Part shown: one piece after another, positions 37,023-45,983 of the stretch
Layout of the letters: the number at the start of each line of letters is the position of its first letter
How positions within the stretch are numbered: the stretch's first letter is position 1
From: an uncultured Sulfitobacter sp.
Lineage (GTDB): Bacteria > Pseudomonadota > Alphaproteobacteria > Rhodobacterales > Rhodobacteraceae
Assembly (NCBI GenBank): GCA_947502265.1
Contig: CANMZB010000019.1
Coordinates: 1 to 64,000, forward strand
Length of the DNA: 64,000 nucleotides
Direction: 5' to 3'
Made by a program: the position numbers and the translations under genes
Notes under the pieces: generated by a model
Seen by the model: only the letters and a program-made list of their open reading frames with translations
Databases searched by the model: none
Told to the model about the DNA's origin: nothing

Positions 37023-40000
37023 GCCAGCAGATCGAAGACTTCTGTGCCGATGCGGATGTTCAACTCTGCCTCGGCGTCACCGTCAATCAATGCCCAAAGC
37101 AGATTGCCGCTGGGCCGGTGGGTGATGAAAACTTCTTCGATATCGGCGGCACCTGCGTTCGGCGTGTTGGTCCGCTGCACCAGAAACTGCTGCGCGCTGG
37201 CCTGTCCGCCGTAATACAGCACATCACCCTCGGCCGAGGAATAATCCTGAATCCAGTCGGACCCGTGATCGGCAATGCCAAGGTGGAAAAACTGGTCCGC
37301 CCCCGCGCCGCCGTTCACACGGTCATAGCCAAAGCCGCCGTTGATGAAATCATCGCCATCGTTGCCAAACAGCACGTCCCCGAAGGCCGATCCGGTCAGC
37401 ACATCATCGCCGCCCTGCCCCTCCAACGTGTCAGAGCCAAAGCCGCCCGCGATGGTGTCGTTGCCATTGCCCCCCGCAACGTTGTCATTGCCATAGCCCG
37501 CATCAATCACATCGTCGCCATCGCCGCCAAAGATCACATCACGGCGGTCGTTGGCAGAGGCCCCCCCCATGATCACGTCATCACCGTCGCCCCCGTTAAG
37601 AGTGTCCGCACCGTCACCGCCCAGCAGCGTATCATCGCCGCCATTGCCCAAAAGCCGGTCGTTGCCGCCCGCCCCGCTCAGCCGGTCATTGCCCTCCCCG
37701 CCGCGCAGGGTGTTGTCACCCGCATCGCCAAAAAGCGTGAGACCAACGGGTTCAACAGGCATCACCGGCTCTTCCGGCTCCTCGGGTTCAACAGCGGTGG
37801 CCGCGCGCAACAGCTCCACCGTAGCCGAGCGCACCTCTTCGGCATTGCCATAGCCGTCGGTAAAAGTGCCGCGCACGGACAGTTGTTTTTCAACATCGGC
37901 GGCCCCCAGAGTATAGCTGGTGGCGGTCTGGCCGCTCACGGCCACGCCATCGCGATACCACTGGTAAGAAATCGTGCCGACACCGTCATCATCCGCAATC
38001 GCCGGATCCAGTATGAGGGTTTCCCCCAGCAGCAGATCACCATTGAGGATCAGACTGCCGGTGGCCGGATCGTTGACGTTGGCAACAGGACCGGACTGGC
38101 GCGAGACCAGCTTTTCGGCTTTGCCTTCCCCGTCGGTATAGGTGATCTCGACCGTGATAAAGTTGCCCACGTCTGCCTGGGTCAGCGTGTATTCCGGCCC
38201 CACCGCGCTTTCGATCGGCAGGCCGCCGCGCACCCAGTGGTAGCTGAAGGCGCCCAACCCGTCCTCGTCCGAAATGTCTGCGGTGCTGACCGAAAGGGTC
38301 TGGTCCTCTGCTGCAGAGCCGCTGATCACCAGCTCGCCCAAAGGCGCATCGTTAAGGTTTTCAATCGCCGCCGTGGGCGCGCTGGTCAGGGCGTTGCCGT
38401 CATAGGCCACCCGCACGGTGATCTGCGCACCGGTGTCGGCCTGCGTCAGCACATAGCTTGCATCGGTCGCCCCGTTGATTGCCTGCCCGTCACGCTGCCA
38501 CTGGTAGGTGACGTTCAAAGGCGTTTGCCCGAAAAGGGTGGTGGCCCCGTTCAACGTAACGTTCAGCGTGGCATCCTCGGTCGGCGCACCGGTAACAACC
38601 AGATTGTCCGCGCCCGCGCCGATGTTGCCAAACAGCATAATACTGCCGCCGTCCGCCAGAACAACTTCCTGACCGCCCGCCACGGCGGTGGTCACGATCC
38701 CCGACACCTGCGCCGCACTCAGACCCGAAATATCCAGACCGTCGGTGCCGAATTCGAAATCACGCACGGTGTCGCTGCCCATGCGGGCACCCAGCACAAA
38801 CATATCCGCGCCCGCGCCGCCGGTCATATCGTCATTGCCCGCGCCGCCCTCCAGCGTATCGTCACCCGCCCCGCCACGCAGCACGTCATTGCCCGCGCCG
38901 CCGCTCAGCAGGTCATCGGTGCTGCGACCGCTGATGGTATCGTCACCCGCCAGCCCGTCAACGGTGGTGTTGTCGGCCGTCACGCTCAGCGCGTCATCCC
39001 CGTTGGTGGCCGCATTGCGTGCCTGTACCAGCGGGGTGCCAATGCGCGCCTTAAGCTGCGCGATGGTAAAGCTTTGGCCGTCGGCAAACATCACCTGTTC
39101 GATCGCGCCCGCGTGGGTGCCCGCATAGCTGTTGGCCAGCGCCACGGAATCATTTGTCGTACCGAAATCAATCAAAAGCGCATCGGCACCCTGTTTCCTG
39201 ATGCTGGCGTTCGCGACGGTATAGCCTTCGATGACCACCGTATCGGCGCCGCCCGATGTCTCGCCCAGATCGTTGAACGTGTCACGCCCGTCACCGGCAT
39301 GATAGATATAGGTGTCGCCGCCCGCACCGCCCGACAACAGATCCCCGTCGCCTTCGCCCCCGATCAGCGTGTCGTTGCCGCCATACCCGAACAGGTTGTT
39401 GGCCTGTGTATTGCCGCGCAGCAGATCTCCGAACTCCGAGCCGTGGGCATATTCGATGTTCAGCAATGTATCGGTATACCCCAGACCGTCCGATGCGATC
39501 CCGGCCAGCAGATCGACCTCGACCCCAGCAGTGGAATTGAGATAGCGCACCACGTCGCCCGCCCCCGCCCCGCCGTCCAGCGTATCAGTGCCGATTTCAC
39601 CCCAGAGCTGGTCATTGCCATCGCCCCCCGACAGGCTGTCGCTGCCGTCACCCCCCAGTAGAATGTCCGCGCCGTCAGCCCCGAAAATGGTATCATTGCC
39701 GGAAAATCCGAACAGGCGGTTGTCATCGCTATTGCCGGTGATCGCGTCCGCATGCTCCGAGCCGTGTACGTTTTCGATGCTGCGCAGGGTATCGGTTGCA
39801 CCCGAACCATCGGTGGCGCTGCCTGCCGTCAGGTCCACCGTCACGCCGCGCGCGTCCTCGCGGTAGCGTATCAGATCCGAGCCATCACCGCCGTCGATGG
39901 TATCGGCCCCCGCCTCGCCCCAGATTTCGTCGTCGCCCGCGCCCCCGTTCAGGCTGTCGTCACCTTCACCGCCCAGAATAACGTCATCCCCGCCCAGGGC

Positions 40001-42118
40001 GGAGATCGTGTCGTTGCCGCCAAAACCGAACAAACGGTTTTCTGTGCTGGAGCCTACGATGTTGTCGCTGTTGGCCGAGGCATGCAGGTCCTCGATGTTG
40101 ATCAGCGTGTCGGTGGTGCCATGACCATCGCGCACCACCCCCGTAGTGAGGTTCGCATTGACCGATCCGGGGGCCTTGAGATAACGCGCCACATCGCGCC
40201 CGCCCGCGCCGTCGATGGTGTCGTTGCCTTCCTCGCCCCAGATTTCATCGTCGCCCGCGCCGCCGTTGATGGAATCATCCCCCTCGCCCGCAAGAATGAT
40301 GTTATCGCCGCCTGCGCCGCTGACGGTGTCGTTGCCCGCATAGGCAACAAGCCGGTTTTCAACGCCGTCACCCCGGATCACATCGGCAAAGTCGGTGCCA
40401 TGTACGCCTTCGATGCTGGTCAGCCGGTCGATGTGGCCGAAACCGTCAATCACCTCGCCCGCGGCCAGATCGGCCACGATGCCGTTGCCGCCGCCCTCGG
40501 CAAGGTAATCCTCACCGTAGTGGACAAAATCATTGCCCGCGCCGCCGTCGATGATGTCGGCCCCGCCCAGACCCCAGAAATCATTATCCTCGGCGCTGCC
40601 GGTGATGTGGTCCACAAAGATCGTGCCGCGTACCTGATCAATGTTGATCAGCGTATCGGTGTCGCCAAAGGTGTCCGTCGCCACTCCGGTAGAAAGGTTG
40701 ACGACTGCACCTTGGGTGCCGCGCTCCAGAAGGCCGGTCTCATAGTTGACCTGCCCGATCAGCACCTCGTCGTCGTAAACGACAGTATCGCCGGTGCCGG
40801 TGCCGCCGTTGATCGTGTCGTTGCCCTGAAATCCAACGTACCATTCCAGCTCCTGATGGCGCAGGTTGCCGCCCGTCAGCACATCGTCATAGGCCGATCC
40901 GTTGACTTCGAGGAAATACAGCGCGCCGCTGAAATCGGTTCGCATGCCCTCGGAGGTCGCGATGCCGGTGGCAAGGTTTACGTTAACCGCGCTGTCGGTG
41001 CGAAACACGATATGGTGGCCATAACGCGTACCCTCGGAGCCGGTACCGGTGATGGTTTTCGTGCCGCGCCCGTCGATCACAATGGTGTCGCGCGCATCTT
41101 CCACGGTGGTGCCGACGCGCACGGTATCGTTGCCAGCGCCGGTAAAGATCAGGTTGTCCCCGTCCAGCCCGTCAATAAGGTCATCGCCGTCGCGCCCGAA
41201 CAAGCGGTCGTTCTGGATCCGGTTGGAGCCGATGATCGTGTCATCAAGATCGGTCGCAAAGACATATTCGACGTTGATCAGCGTGTCGGTGGTGCCAAAG
41301 GTGTCGGTCGCGGTGCCGGTGTCAAGGTTGACCGAAACCCCCCGCGTACCGGTTTCAAGGAAATAGGCGATCTGGTCGAGCCCATCACCGCCGTTGATCG
41401 TATCCGCCCCCGCGCCGCCCACCAGCGTGTCAGCGCCGCCTGCACCGTTAAGATTATCCGCACCGCTGCGGCCCAAAATCAGGTTGTTGTCCGCATTGCC
41501 CAGAAACACATCATCCGCATTCGAGCCGTAAACCTGCTCGATCCCGATCAGCACATCGGCGTTGCCGAAGGTATCAACCGCGCTGCCAGCGGCCAGATCC
41601 ACGGACACACCGCGCGGGCCGGTTTCGAGGAAATAGGCAACCTGATCGTTCGTCCCTGCGCCCCCGTCCAGCGTATCCTTGCCCGCGCCGCCCACCAGCG
41701 TGTCATTGCCGCTGCCGCCCCTGATGGCGTCATTGCCGGCGCGCCCGAACAAAAGATCCCCCGCGCCGTCGCGCCCGGTGATCACATCATTGCGGTTGGT
41801 GCCGTAGACCCGCTCGATCCCGCGCAGCAGATCGGGGTTGCCGAAACTGTCTATGGCCGTGCCCGCCTGCAAGTCCACGGTCACGCCATGCGGACCACCA
41901 TCGCTTGAATACAAAACCTCGTCGATGCCCGCGCCGCCATCAAGCGTATCCGCCCCCGCGCCGCCAATCAGCACATCGTTACCGGCCCCCCCGTTCAGCG
42001 CATCCGCCTGCCCCAGTCCGATCAGCGTGTCGTTACCGCCAAACCCGTTGAGGATGTCAGCAGTATTGTTGCCACCAACCAGAGAGTCATTCGAAGGGGT
42101 GCCGTTTTTCGTGACCAT
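37019..42118 (-). CDS. Giant RTX calcium-binding protein with Ig-like repeats
   Basis: 1699 residues, very acidic. Residues 1-1000 alternate RTX nonapeptide blocks with a recurring module of about 90 residues (pattern GVSVDLAAGSAVDTFGNADV, then a GIEQVYGSNADD-type block). A serralysin-like C-cap-type segment (SDTVRDFEFGTDGLDISGL) lies near 1150-1170, followed by three Ig-like repeats (about 1190-1470; YQWQRDGQAINGATDASYVL) and a last RTX block that merges into the shared C-terminal cassette ending FDLLA. The ATG at 42118 has AGGA 8 bp upstream. No signal peptide or enzyme domain is seen; likely a secreted surface or biofilm-matrix protein. Confidence 0.88.
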   Translation of the reverse strand: MVTKNGTPSNDSLVGGNNTADILNGFGGNDTLIGLGQADALNGGAGNDVLIGGAGADTLDGGAGIDEVLYSSDGGPHGVTVDLQAGTAIDSFGNPDLLRGIERVYGTNRNDVITGRDGAGDLLFGRAGNDAIRGGSGNDTLVGGAGKDTLDGGAGTNDQVAYFLETGPRGVSVDLAAGSAVDTFGNADVLIGIEQVYGSNADDVFLGNADNNLILGRSGADNLNGAGGADTLVGGAGADTINGGDGLDQIAYFLETGTRGVSVNLDTGTATDTFGTTDTLINVEYVFATDLDDTIIGSNRIQNDRLFGRDGDDLIDGLDGDNLIFTGAGNDTVRVGTTVEDARDTIVIDGRGTKTITGTGSEGTRYGHHIVFRTDSAVNVNLATGIATSEGMRTDFSGALYFLEVNGSAYDDVLTGGNLRHQELEWYVGFQGNDTINGGTGTGDTVVYDDEVLIGQVNYETGLLERGTQGAVVNLSTGVATDTFGDTDTLINIDQVRGTIFVDHITGSAEDNDFWGLGGADIIDGGAGNDFVHYGEDYLAEGGGNGIVADLAAGEVIDGFGHIDRLTSIEGVHGTDFADVIRGDGVENRLVAYAGNDTVSGAGGDNIILAGEGDDSINGGAGDDEIWGEEGNDTIDGAGGRDVARYLKAPGSVNANLTTGVVRDGHGTTDTLINIEDLHASANSDNIVGSSTENRLFGFGGNDTISALGGDDVILGGEGDDSLNGGAGDDEIWGEAGADTIDGGDGSDLIRYREDARGVTVDLTAGSATDGSGATDTLRSIENVHGSEHADAITGNSDDNRLFGFSGNDTIFGADGADILLGGDGSDSLSGGDGNDQLWGEIGTDTLDGGAGAGDVVRYLNSTAGVEVDLLAGIASDGLGYTDTLLNIEYAHGSEFGDLLRGNTQANNLFGYGGNDTLIGGEGDGDLLSGGAGGDTYIYHAGDGRDTFNDLGETSGGADTVVIEGYTVANASIRKQGADALLIDFGTTNDSVALANSYAGTHAGAIEQVMFADGQSFTIAQLKARIGTPLVQARNAATNGDDALSVTADNTTVDGLAGDDTISGRSTDDLLSGGAGNDVLRGGAGDDTLEGGAGNDDMTGGAGADMFVLGARMGSDTVRDFEFGTDGLDISGLSAAQVSGIVTTAVAGGQEVVLADGGSIMLFGNIGAGADNLVVTGAPTEDATLNVTLNGATTLFGQTPLNVTYQWQRDGQAINGATDASYVLTQADTGAQITVRVAYDGNALTSAPTAAIENLNDAPLGELVISGSAAEDQTLSVSTADISDEDGLGAFSYHWVRGGLPIESAVGPEYTLTQADVGNFITVEITYTDGEGKAEKLVSRQSGPVANVNDPATGSLILNGDLLLGETLILDPAIADDDGVGTISYQWYRDGVAVSGQTATSYTLGAADVEKQLSVRGTFTDGYGNAEEVRSATVELLRAATAVEPEEPEEPVMPVEPVGLTLFGDAGDNTLRGGEGNDRLSGAGGNDRLLGNGGDDTLLGGDGADTLNGGDGDDVIMGGASANDRRDVIFGGDGDDVIDAGYGNDNVAGGNGNDTIAGGFGSDTLEGQGGDDVLTGSAFGDVLFGNDGDDFINGGFGYDRVNGGAGADQFFHLGIADHGSDWIQDYSSAEGDVLYYGGQASAQQFLVQRTNTPNAGAADIEEVFITHRPSGNLLWALIDGDAEAELNIRIGTEVFDLLA

Positions 42119-42130
42119 GGATATTTCCTG

Positions 42131-42226
42131 TTAATATAATTCTGTGCGCGTCAGTGCCCCGCCATCGGGACCAAAGCCATACGGACCAAAACCATCGGGA
42201 CCGCGGCTGAAATCTATAAACCCCAT
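42131..42226 (-). CDS. Possible small Gly/Pro/Asp-rich peptide upstream of the giant RTX gene
   Basis: A 31-codon frame ends with TAA 12 bp before the RTX start codon. The peptide contains GPDGFGPYGFGPDGG, a near-repeat of GxDGFGP, and begins MGFIDFSR. An AGGTCACTGT ribosome site precedes its ATG. Its position in the leader of the RTX gene suggests a translated leader or a coupled small protein. No family is known to me and it could be chance. Confidence 0.4.
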   Translation of the reverse strand: MGFIDFSRGPDGFGPYGFGPDGGALTRTELY

Positions 42227-42472
42227 ACAGTGACCTATTCCTGGCCACTTTTATGTTTCTTTTGTGGTCATATATCAAAATCGTCAAAATTTCCCTAGCG
42301 ATTTACCGCGCTACCCTGCTGTTTGCGCTTATCCGGTCTTGATCCGTGCAATTTTACGCAAAGCTGATGCGTATTGAAAACAAGAGCCGCCAAAGCGCCG
42401 CATTTGCGCGCCAGCGCCGGTCATAGCCCTCTCCCATCCTCGTTGTCGGGGTATATCTTTGGGGGATATGGC
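42227..42472. promoter_or_regulatory. Divergent promoter region between two RTX genes
   Basis: About 250 bp separating the leftward small frame plus giant RTX gene from the rightward propeller-type RTX gene. The AT-rich part 42230-42360 is the likely promoter area. No operator is recognisable. Confidence 0.4.
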
Positions 42473-43963
42473 ATGGACGGGTTTCGGCTGACGGGATTTC
42501 TCGCGGCACCTGAAGATTACAGCCTGACGGGGCTGTCGCTTTTGGAGATGTTCACACTCAACGGTGAGGAATGGCTGGTTGCGGGCTCTGCCGCAAGCGG
42601 CGCAGTGAACCGCATCGCCGTGGATGGCAGCTTTGCGGTGCACGACGTAAGCTGGAGCGCGCAGGACGGAGCGGGGGTGCCGCTGTCGGGGGGGGTGTGC
42701 GTCGACATGGGCGGACAGGAAACGCTGATCGGCTTTGACCGGATGAGCGCACGCGTCACCCTACAACAGATGGACAGCGCGGGCCGTCTGGCCACCCCGG
42801 CCTTTCTGCGCCTCGACAGCGGCGCGGCGGTGCAGGCCACACAGATGAGCGCCTTCGAGATGAATGGCGCCGCGTGGCTGGTGGGCGTGGATACCGGCCA
42901 CGACGGCATCAGCCTTTACCGGCTGGGGCAGGACTGGAGCGTGACCCGCACGGGCGGGGCCACCGACACGGCCAAGTCCCACGCCGCCCATGTCTCCGAC
43001 ACCATAACGGTCGAGGTGAGCGGCACCCATTACACCGTCACCGCCTCGGCCCATGAAAACGGCATGACCAGCTACAGCGTCAGCGACGATGGCAGCCTGC
43101 GGATGGTCGACAGCATCGGCACCCGTGACGGGCTGTGGTCCACCGGCCTTGTGGATCTGACAGCCGTCGAGGTGGGCGGGCAGACCTATTTGATCGGCGT
43201 CGGCGCACAAAGCGGCACGCTGGCAGCGGTACGCCTCAACCCCGCAGGGGTGTTCTTTGTCGCCGACATCGAGATAGACGACCGCGACAGCCGCTTTGCA
43301 GGCGTGGGCGCAGTCGAAACCTTCGCGGCACAGGGGCGCGATTTCGTGATCGTGGGCGGCACCGACGGCGGCATCTCGATGTTCGAACTGTTGCCGGGCG
43401 GCACCTTCTTTCACCACATGAACGCGGTGCAGACCAACGATTGGGACATCGGCACCATCACGCAGATCACCGCCCATGTCAGTGGTGACACCGTGCAGGT
43501 GTTTCTGGCGGGTGCGGGCGATGGCGGGTTGGCACAGCTAAGCCTGTCGCTGGAAGATCTCGGCACCCGCTGGACGGGCAGCGGTAGCGCGGATGTGTAC
43601 AGCGGATCGGCGGGCCACGACATGATCATGGGCGGCGGCGGCAACGACCGGCTGAACGGGGGTGCCGGCGACGATGTGATCCACGCAGGCACCGGCGCGG
43701 ACCGCCTGACAGGGGGGGCGGGCGCGGATGTCTTTGTCTTTACCGCCGATGGCCGCGCCGACCGGATCGAGGACTTCGAGCGGGGCGTGGACCGGATTGA
43801 CCTGTCGGACTGGGGGATGCTTTATCATATCTCCAGCCTCCGGATCAGCGGGCGCAATGATGGTGCCACAATCCGCTTTCAGGACGAAGTGCTGCGCCTG
43901 ATCAGCGCCGACGGCACCCGCATCGACGCAGATGATCTCTCTCAGGACGACTTTATATTCTAG
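42473..43963 (+). CDS. RTX protein with beta-propeller-like N-terminus
   Basis: 496 residues. Residues 1-370 consist of about seven blade-like repeats of about 50 residues, each with a core such as GGQTYLIGVGAQSGTLAAV or QGRDFVIVGGTDGGISMF, suggesting a propeller. Two to three RTX nonapeptides follow (GGGGNDRLNGGAGDDVIHAG) and then a C-cap typical of Rhodobacterales type I secretion substrates (DFERGVDRIDLSDWGMLY ... DDFIF). This is the only RTX protein here without the shared cassette. The ATG at 42473 is preceded by GGGGGA; an in-frame start at 42374 is less likely. Confidence 0.82.
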   Translation: MDGFRLTGFLAAPEDYSLTGLSLLEMFTLNGEEWLVAGSAASGAVNRIAVDGSFAVHDVSWSAQDGAGVPLSGGVCVDMGGQETLIGFDRMSARVTLQQMDSAGRLATPAFLRLDSGAAVQATQMSAFEMNGAAWLVGVDTGHDGISLYRLGQDWSVTRTGGATDTAKSHAAHVSDTITVEVSGTHYTVTASAHENGMTSYSVSDDGSLRMVDSIGTRDGLWSTGLVDLTAVEVGGQTYLIGVGAQSGTLAAVRLNPAGVFFVADIEIDDRDSRFAGVGAVETFAAQGRDFVIVGGTDGGISMFELLPGGTFFHHMNAVQTNDWDIGTITQITAHVSGDTVQVFLAGAGDGGLAQLSLSLEDLGTRWTGSGSADVYSGSAGHDMIMGGGGNDRLNGGAGDDVIHAGTGADRLTGGAGADVFVFTADGRADRIEDFERGVDRIDLSDWGMLYHISSLRISGRNDGATIRFQDEVLRLISADGTRIDADDLSQDDFIF

Positions 43964-44068
43964 AGCGCCCCGCCTTAAACTTGCCTCACCAATACCCTGC
44001 CACACCTTCGGCGCTCTCGGAATATTGGCGACAAGAGATGCCTCAGGTTAAAGGATGGGACGCTTTAG
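43962..44068. repeat. 107-bp intergenic element, copy 2
   Basis: Matches 36916-37022 over its full length with two compensating single-base gaps. It starts within the TAG stop of the propeller-type RTX gene. The last bases before the next gene (44069-44204) hold an AT-rich promoter-like stretch. Confidence 0.85.
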
Positions 44069-44204
44069 CGCTCAGGCCTCTCCCTGCCGGATACCCCAAA
44101 TGCCGGTCAATGGCGCAGGCAGAGGAAAATCAAACTCCGAATTAGCAGCAAGACCTCAAATTTGCTACAGTGTCGGTATATTTTAAAAAATTTGGGAACT
44201 CATT

Positions 44205-45845
44205 ATGACCATTCTCAGGCTTGTCACCGATTACAGCACCGACTCTCCTATGGGCGAAGTACTGGAGGCTTGGGCGGCCTCCATCACCAGATTATCGGAC
44301 GGCGCACATAGTGTAGCCGTCTATAACCCCGGCGAACTGGTACCCGCATTGCAAAGCTTTGATGCGGTGAACGAGGGAGTGGCAGATCTGGCGTTCCTGT
44401 CACCGGTTTATTACAGCAACAAGCTGCCGGGAATGGAAATTCTGGGCACTGCGTTCCGCGCACAAGCCGGCGTTGACAGCTCTCTGGCCCTGACAGAGGC
44501 CCTGACCACGGGCGCGCCGGATGCGGATCTGGACATCTACGGGATGTCGACGCTGTCGGCGGCTTTTGACGCCCCGCGCGGGTTGTACACCAATACCCCT
44601 GTCAGTGCCCCGGATGATCTTGCGGGGCTAAAGCTGTCTATCTCAGGCACGATCGGTGCAACGCTGTCTGATGCCGTGGGCGCGCTCTCGATCAGCCTGC
44701 CCGCAGGCGAATTATACACGGCCCTTCAGACCGGGGTGATAGATGGCGCGCTGCTGAATGTGTATGAGGCCAGAACCCTCGATATTGATAGGTTGATGCG
44801 GCACCATCTGCTTCTGCCCGACAATACCGGCCTGCAAAACACCTACCGTGCGCTGGTGGTCAATAACGACAGTTTTGACGCGCTGCCCGCAGATTTGCGC
44901 GCGCTGCTGGTGCAAACCACCGGCGCAGAGCTGGCCGCCGATCTTGGTGCGGCGGCGCTGGCGGCTCATATGCAGGGTATCGCCATTTCGACACGGTTCG
45001 GCAGGTTGGAACAACCCGATGGCGCCGAGCTGGCCGCGTGGCGCGCACTTGCGGACACCGAGGTGGCGAACATCATTGCAAACAGCGCGGACGGCGATTC
45101 CTCGCGCGGGCAGGACTGGCTGGATGCCTTTGTCATCGCCTCGGGCGGGACGCCGGTCGAGCCTGTAGAAGATGATTTGATTAACGGAACCACCGGTGCC
45201 GACCGGCTGGAGGGGGGGCAAGGCAATGATACCATCAACGGGTTTGACGGGGCCGACACGTTGATCGGCAACGGCGGCGACGACAGCCTGACGGGCGGCA
45301 CCAGCGTGAATGACCGGCGCGATGTGATTTACGGCGGCGACGGCAATGACACGATTGACGGCGGTTACGGCAATGATCTGCTGCGCGGCGATGCGGGCGA
45401 TGACGTGATTTCCGGCGGCTTTGGCGGTGATACGGTGATCGGCGGCACCGGCGATGACCAACTAAGCGGTGGCGCGCTTGGCGATGTCCTGTTCGGTGGC
45501 GACGGAGATGATTTCCTCAACGGCGGTTTCGGCTATGACCGGCTGAACGGTGGTGCGGGCGCGGATGCGTTCTTTCATCTCGGCATCGCGGATCACGGTT
45601 CCGACTGGATACAGGATTATACCGGCACCGACGGCGATACGCTTGTTTTCGGACGTGGCACCGCGACGGCGGACCAGTTCCAGATCAACACCGCCGCGAC
45701 ATCCGGTGCGGGTGACGCGGCGGTGGATGAAGCCTTTGTCGTCTACCGCCCCACCGGCCAGATCATCTGGGCGTTGATCGACGGTGCGGGTCAGGATGAA
45801 ATCAACCTGCGGATCGGCGCAGATACTTTCGATCTGATGGCCTGA
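44205..45845 (+). CDS. TRAP-type solute-binding domain fused to RTX repeats
   Basis: 546 residues. Residues 1-310 match the DctP-type solute-binding protein of TRAP transporters: repeated-fold order, VADLAFLSPVYYSNKLPGME, GLYTNTPVSAPDDLAGLKLS, LPAGELYTALQTGVIDGAL and the C-terminal lid helices (RLEQPDGAELAAWRALADTE). Normal DctP proteins have a signal peptide and act in the periplasm; this one has none and instead carries an RTX block (about 330-440) and the shared C-terminal cassette ending FDLMA. Export by a type I system to the outside is therefore inferred. No TRAP membrane subunits are nearby. Confidence 0.82.
   Translation: MTILRLVTDYSTDSPMGEVLEAWAASITRLSDGAHSVAVYNPGELVPALQSFDAVNEGVADLAFLSPVYYSNKLPGMEILGTAFRAQAGVDSSLALTEALTTGAPDADLDIYGMSTLSAAFDAPRGLYTNTPVSAPDDLAGLKLSISGTIGATLSDAVGALSISLPAGELYTALQTGVIDGALLNVYEARTLDIDRLMRHHLLLPDNTGLQNTYRALVVNNDSFDALPADLRALLVQTTGAELAADLGAAALAAHMQGIAISTRFGRLEQPDGAELAAWRALADTEVANIIANSADGDSSRGQDWLDAFVIASGGTPVEPVEDDLINGTTGADRLEGGQGNDTINGFDGADTLIGNGGDDSLTGGTSVNDRRDVIYGGDGNDTIDGGYGNDLLRGDAGDDVISGGFGGDTVIGGTGDDQLSGGALGDVLFGGDGDDFLNGGFGYDRLNGGAGADAFFHLGIADHGSDWIQDYTGTDGDTLVFGRGTATADQFQINTAATSGAGDAAVDEAFVVYRPTGQIIWALIDGAGQDEINLRIGADTFDLMA
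45314..45538 (+). repeat. 225-bp inverted repeat, arm 1 (RTX cassette)
   Basis: Identical to the reverse complement of 46291-46515 except for 5 positions by manual comparison (about 98 percent). It encodes the RTX part just before the tail in the TRAP-RTX protein. Confidence 0.92.
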
Positions 45846-45880
45846 TCCCGCACCTCTTCCTGAAAATATCCATGAAAAAA

Positions 45881-45904
45881 ACCGGCCCCCTGAAAAGGGC
45901 CGGT
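45881..45904. terminator. Bidirectional terminator between convergent RTX genes
   Basis: Stem ACCGGCCC/GGGCCGGT with an 8-base loop, preceded by a run of A (T-run for leftward transcription) and followed by TTGTCTT. It lies between the 3' ends of the TRAP-RTX and PPC-RTX genes. Confidence 0.85.
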
Positions 45905-45983
45905 TGTCTTGTGGCATCCAACCAACGCCGGATGTCTGTCCTGTGACGCCCGGCCCGTATCCGCAGGCAAGGCCGCGCGCGGC

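Noticed and set aside
37118-39661. Very long open frames opposite the RTX genes (also 39752-41908, 59325-61094, 52065-53759, 54002-55426)
   Set aside because: RTX codons (GGC, GAT, AAT) read backwards rarely give stops. These frames are rich in Ala/Val/Ile/Arg runs without a domain.
37300-42060. Regular short repeats that could be taken for a CRISPR array
   Set aside because: They are degenerate 27-bp RTX codon repeats in frame, without constant spacers or cas genes.
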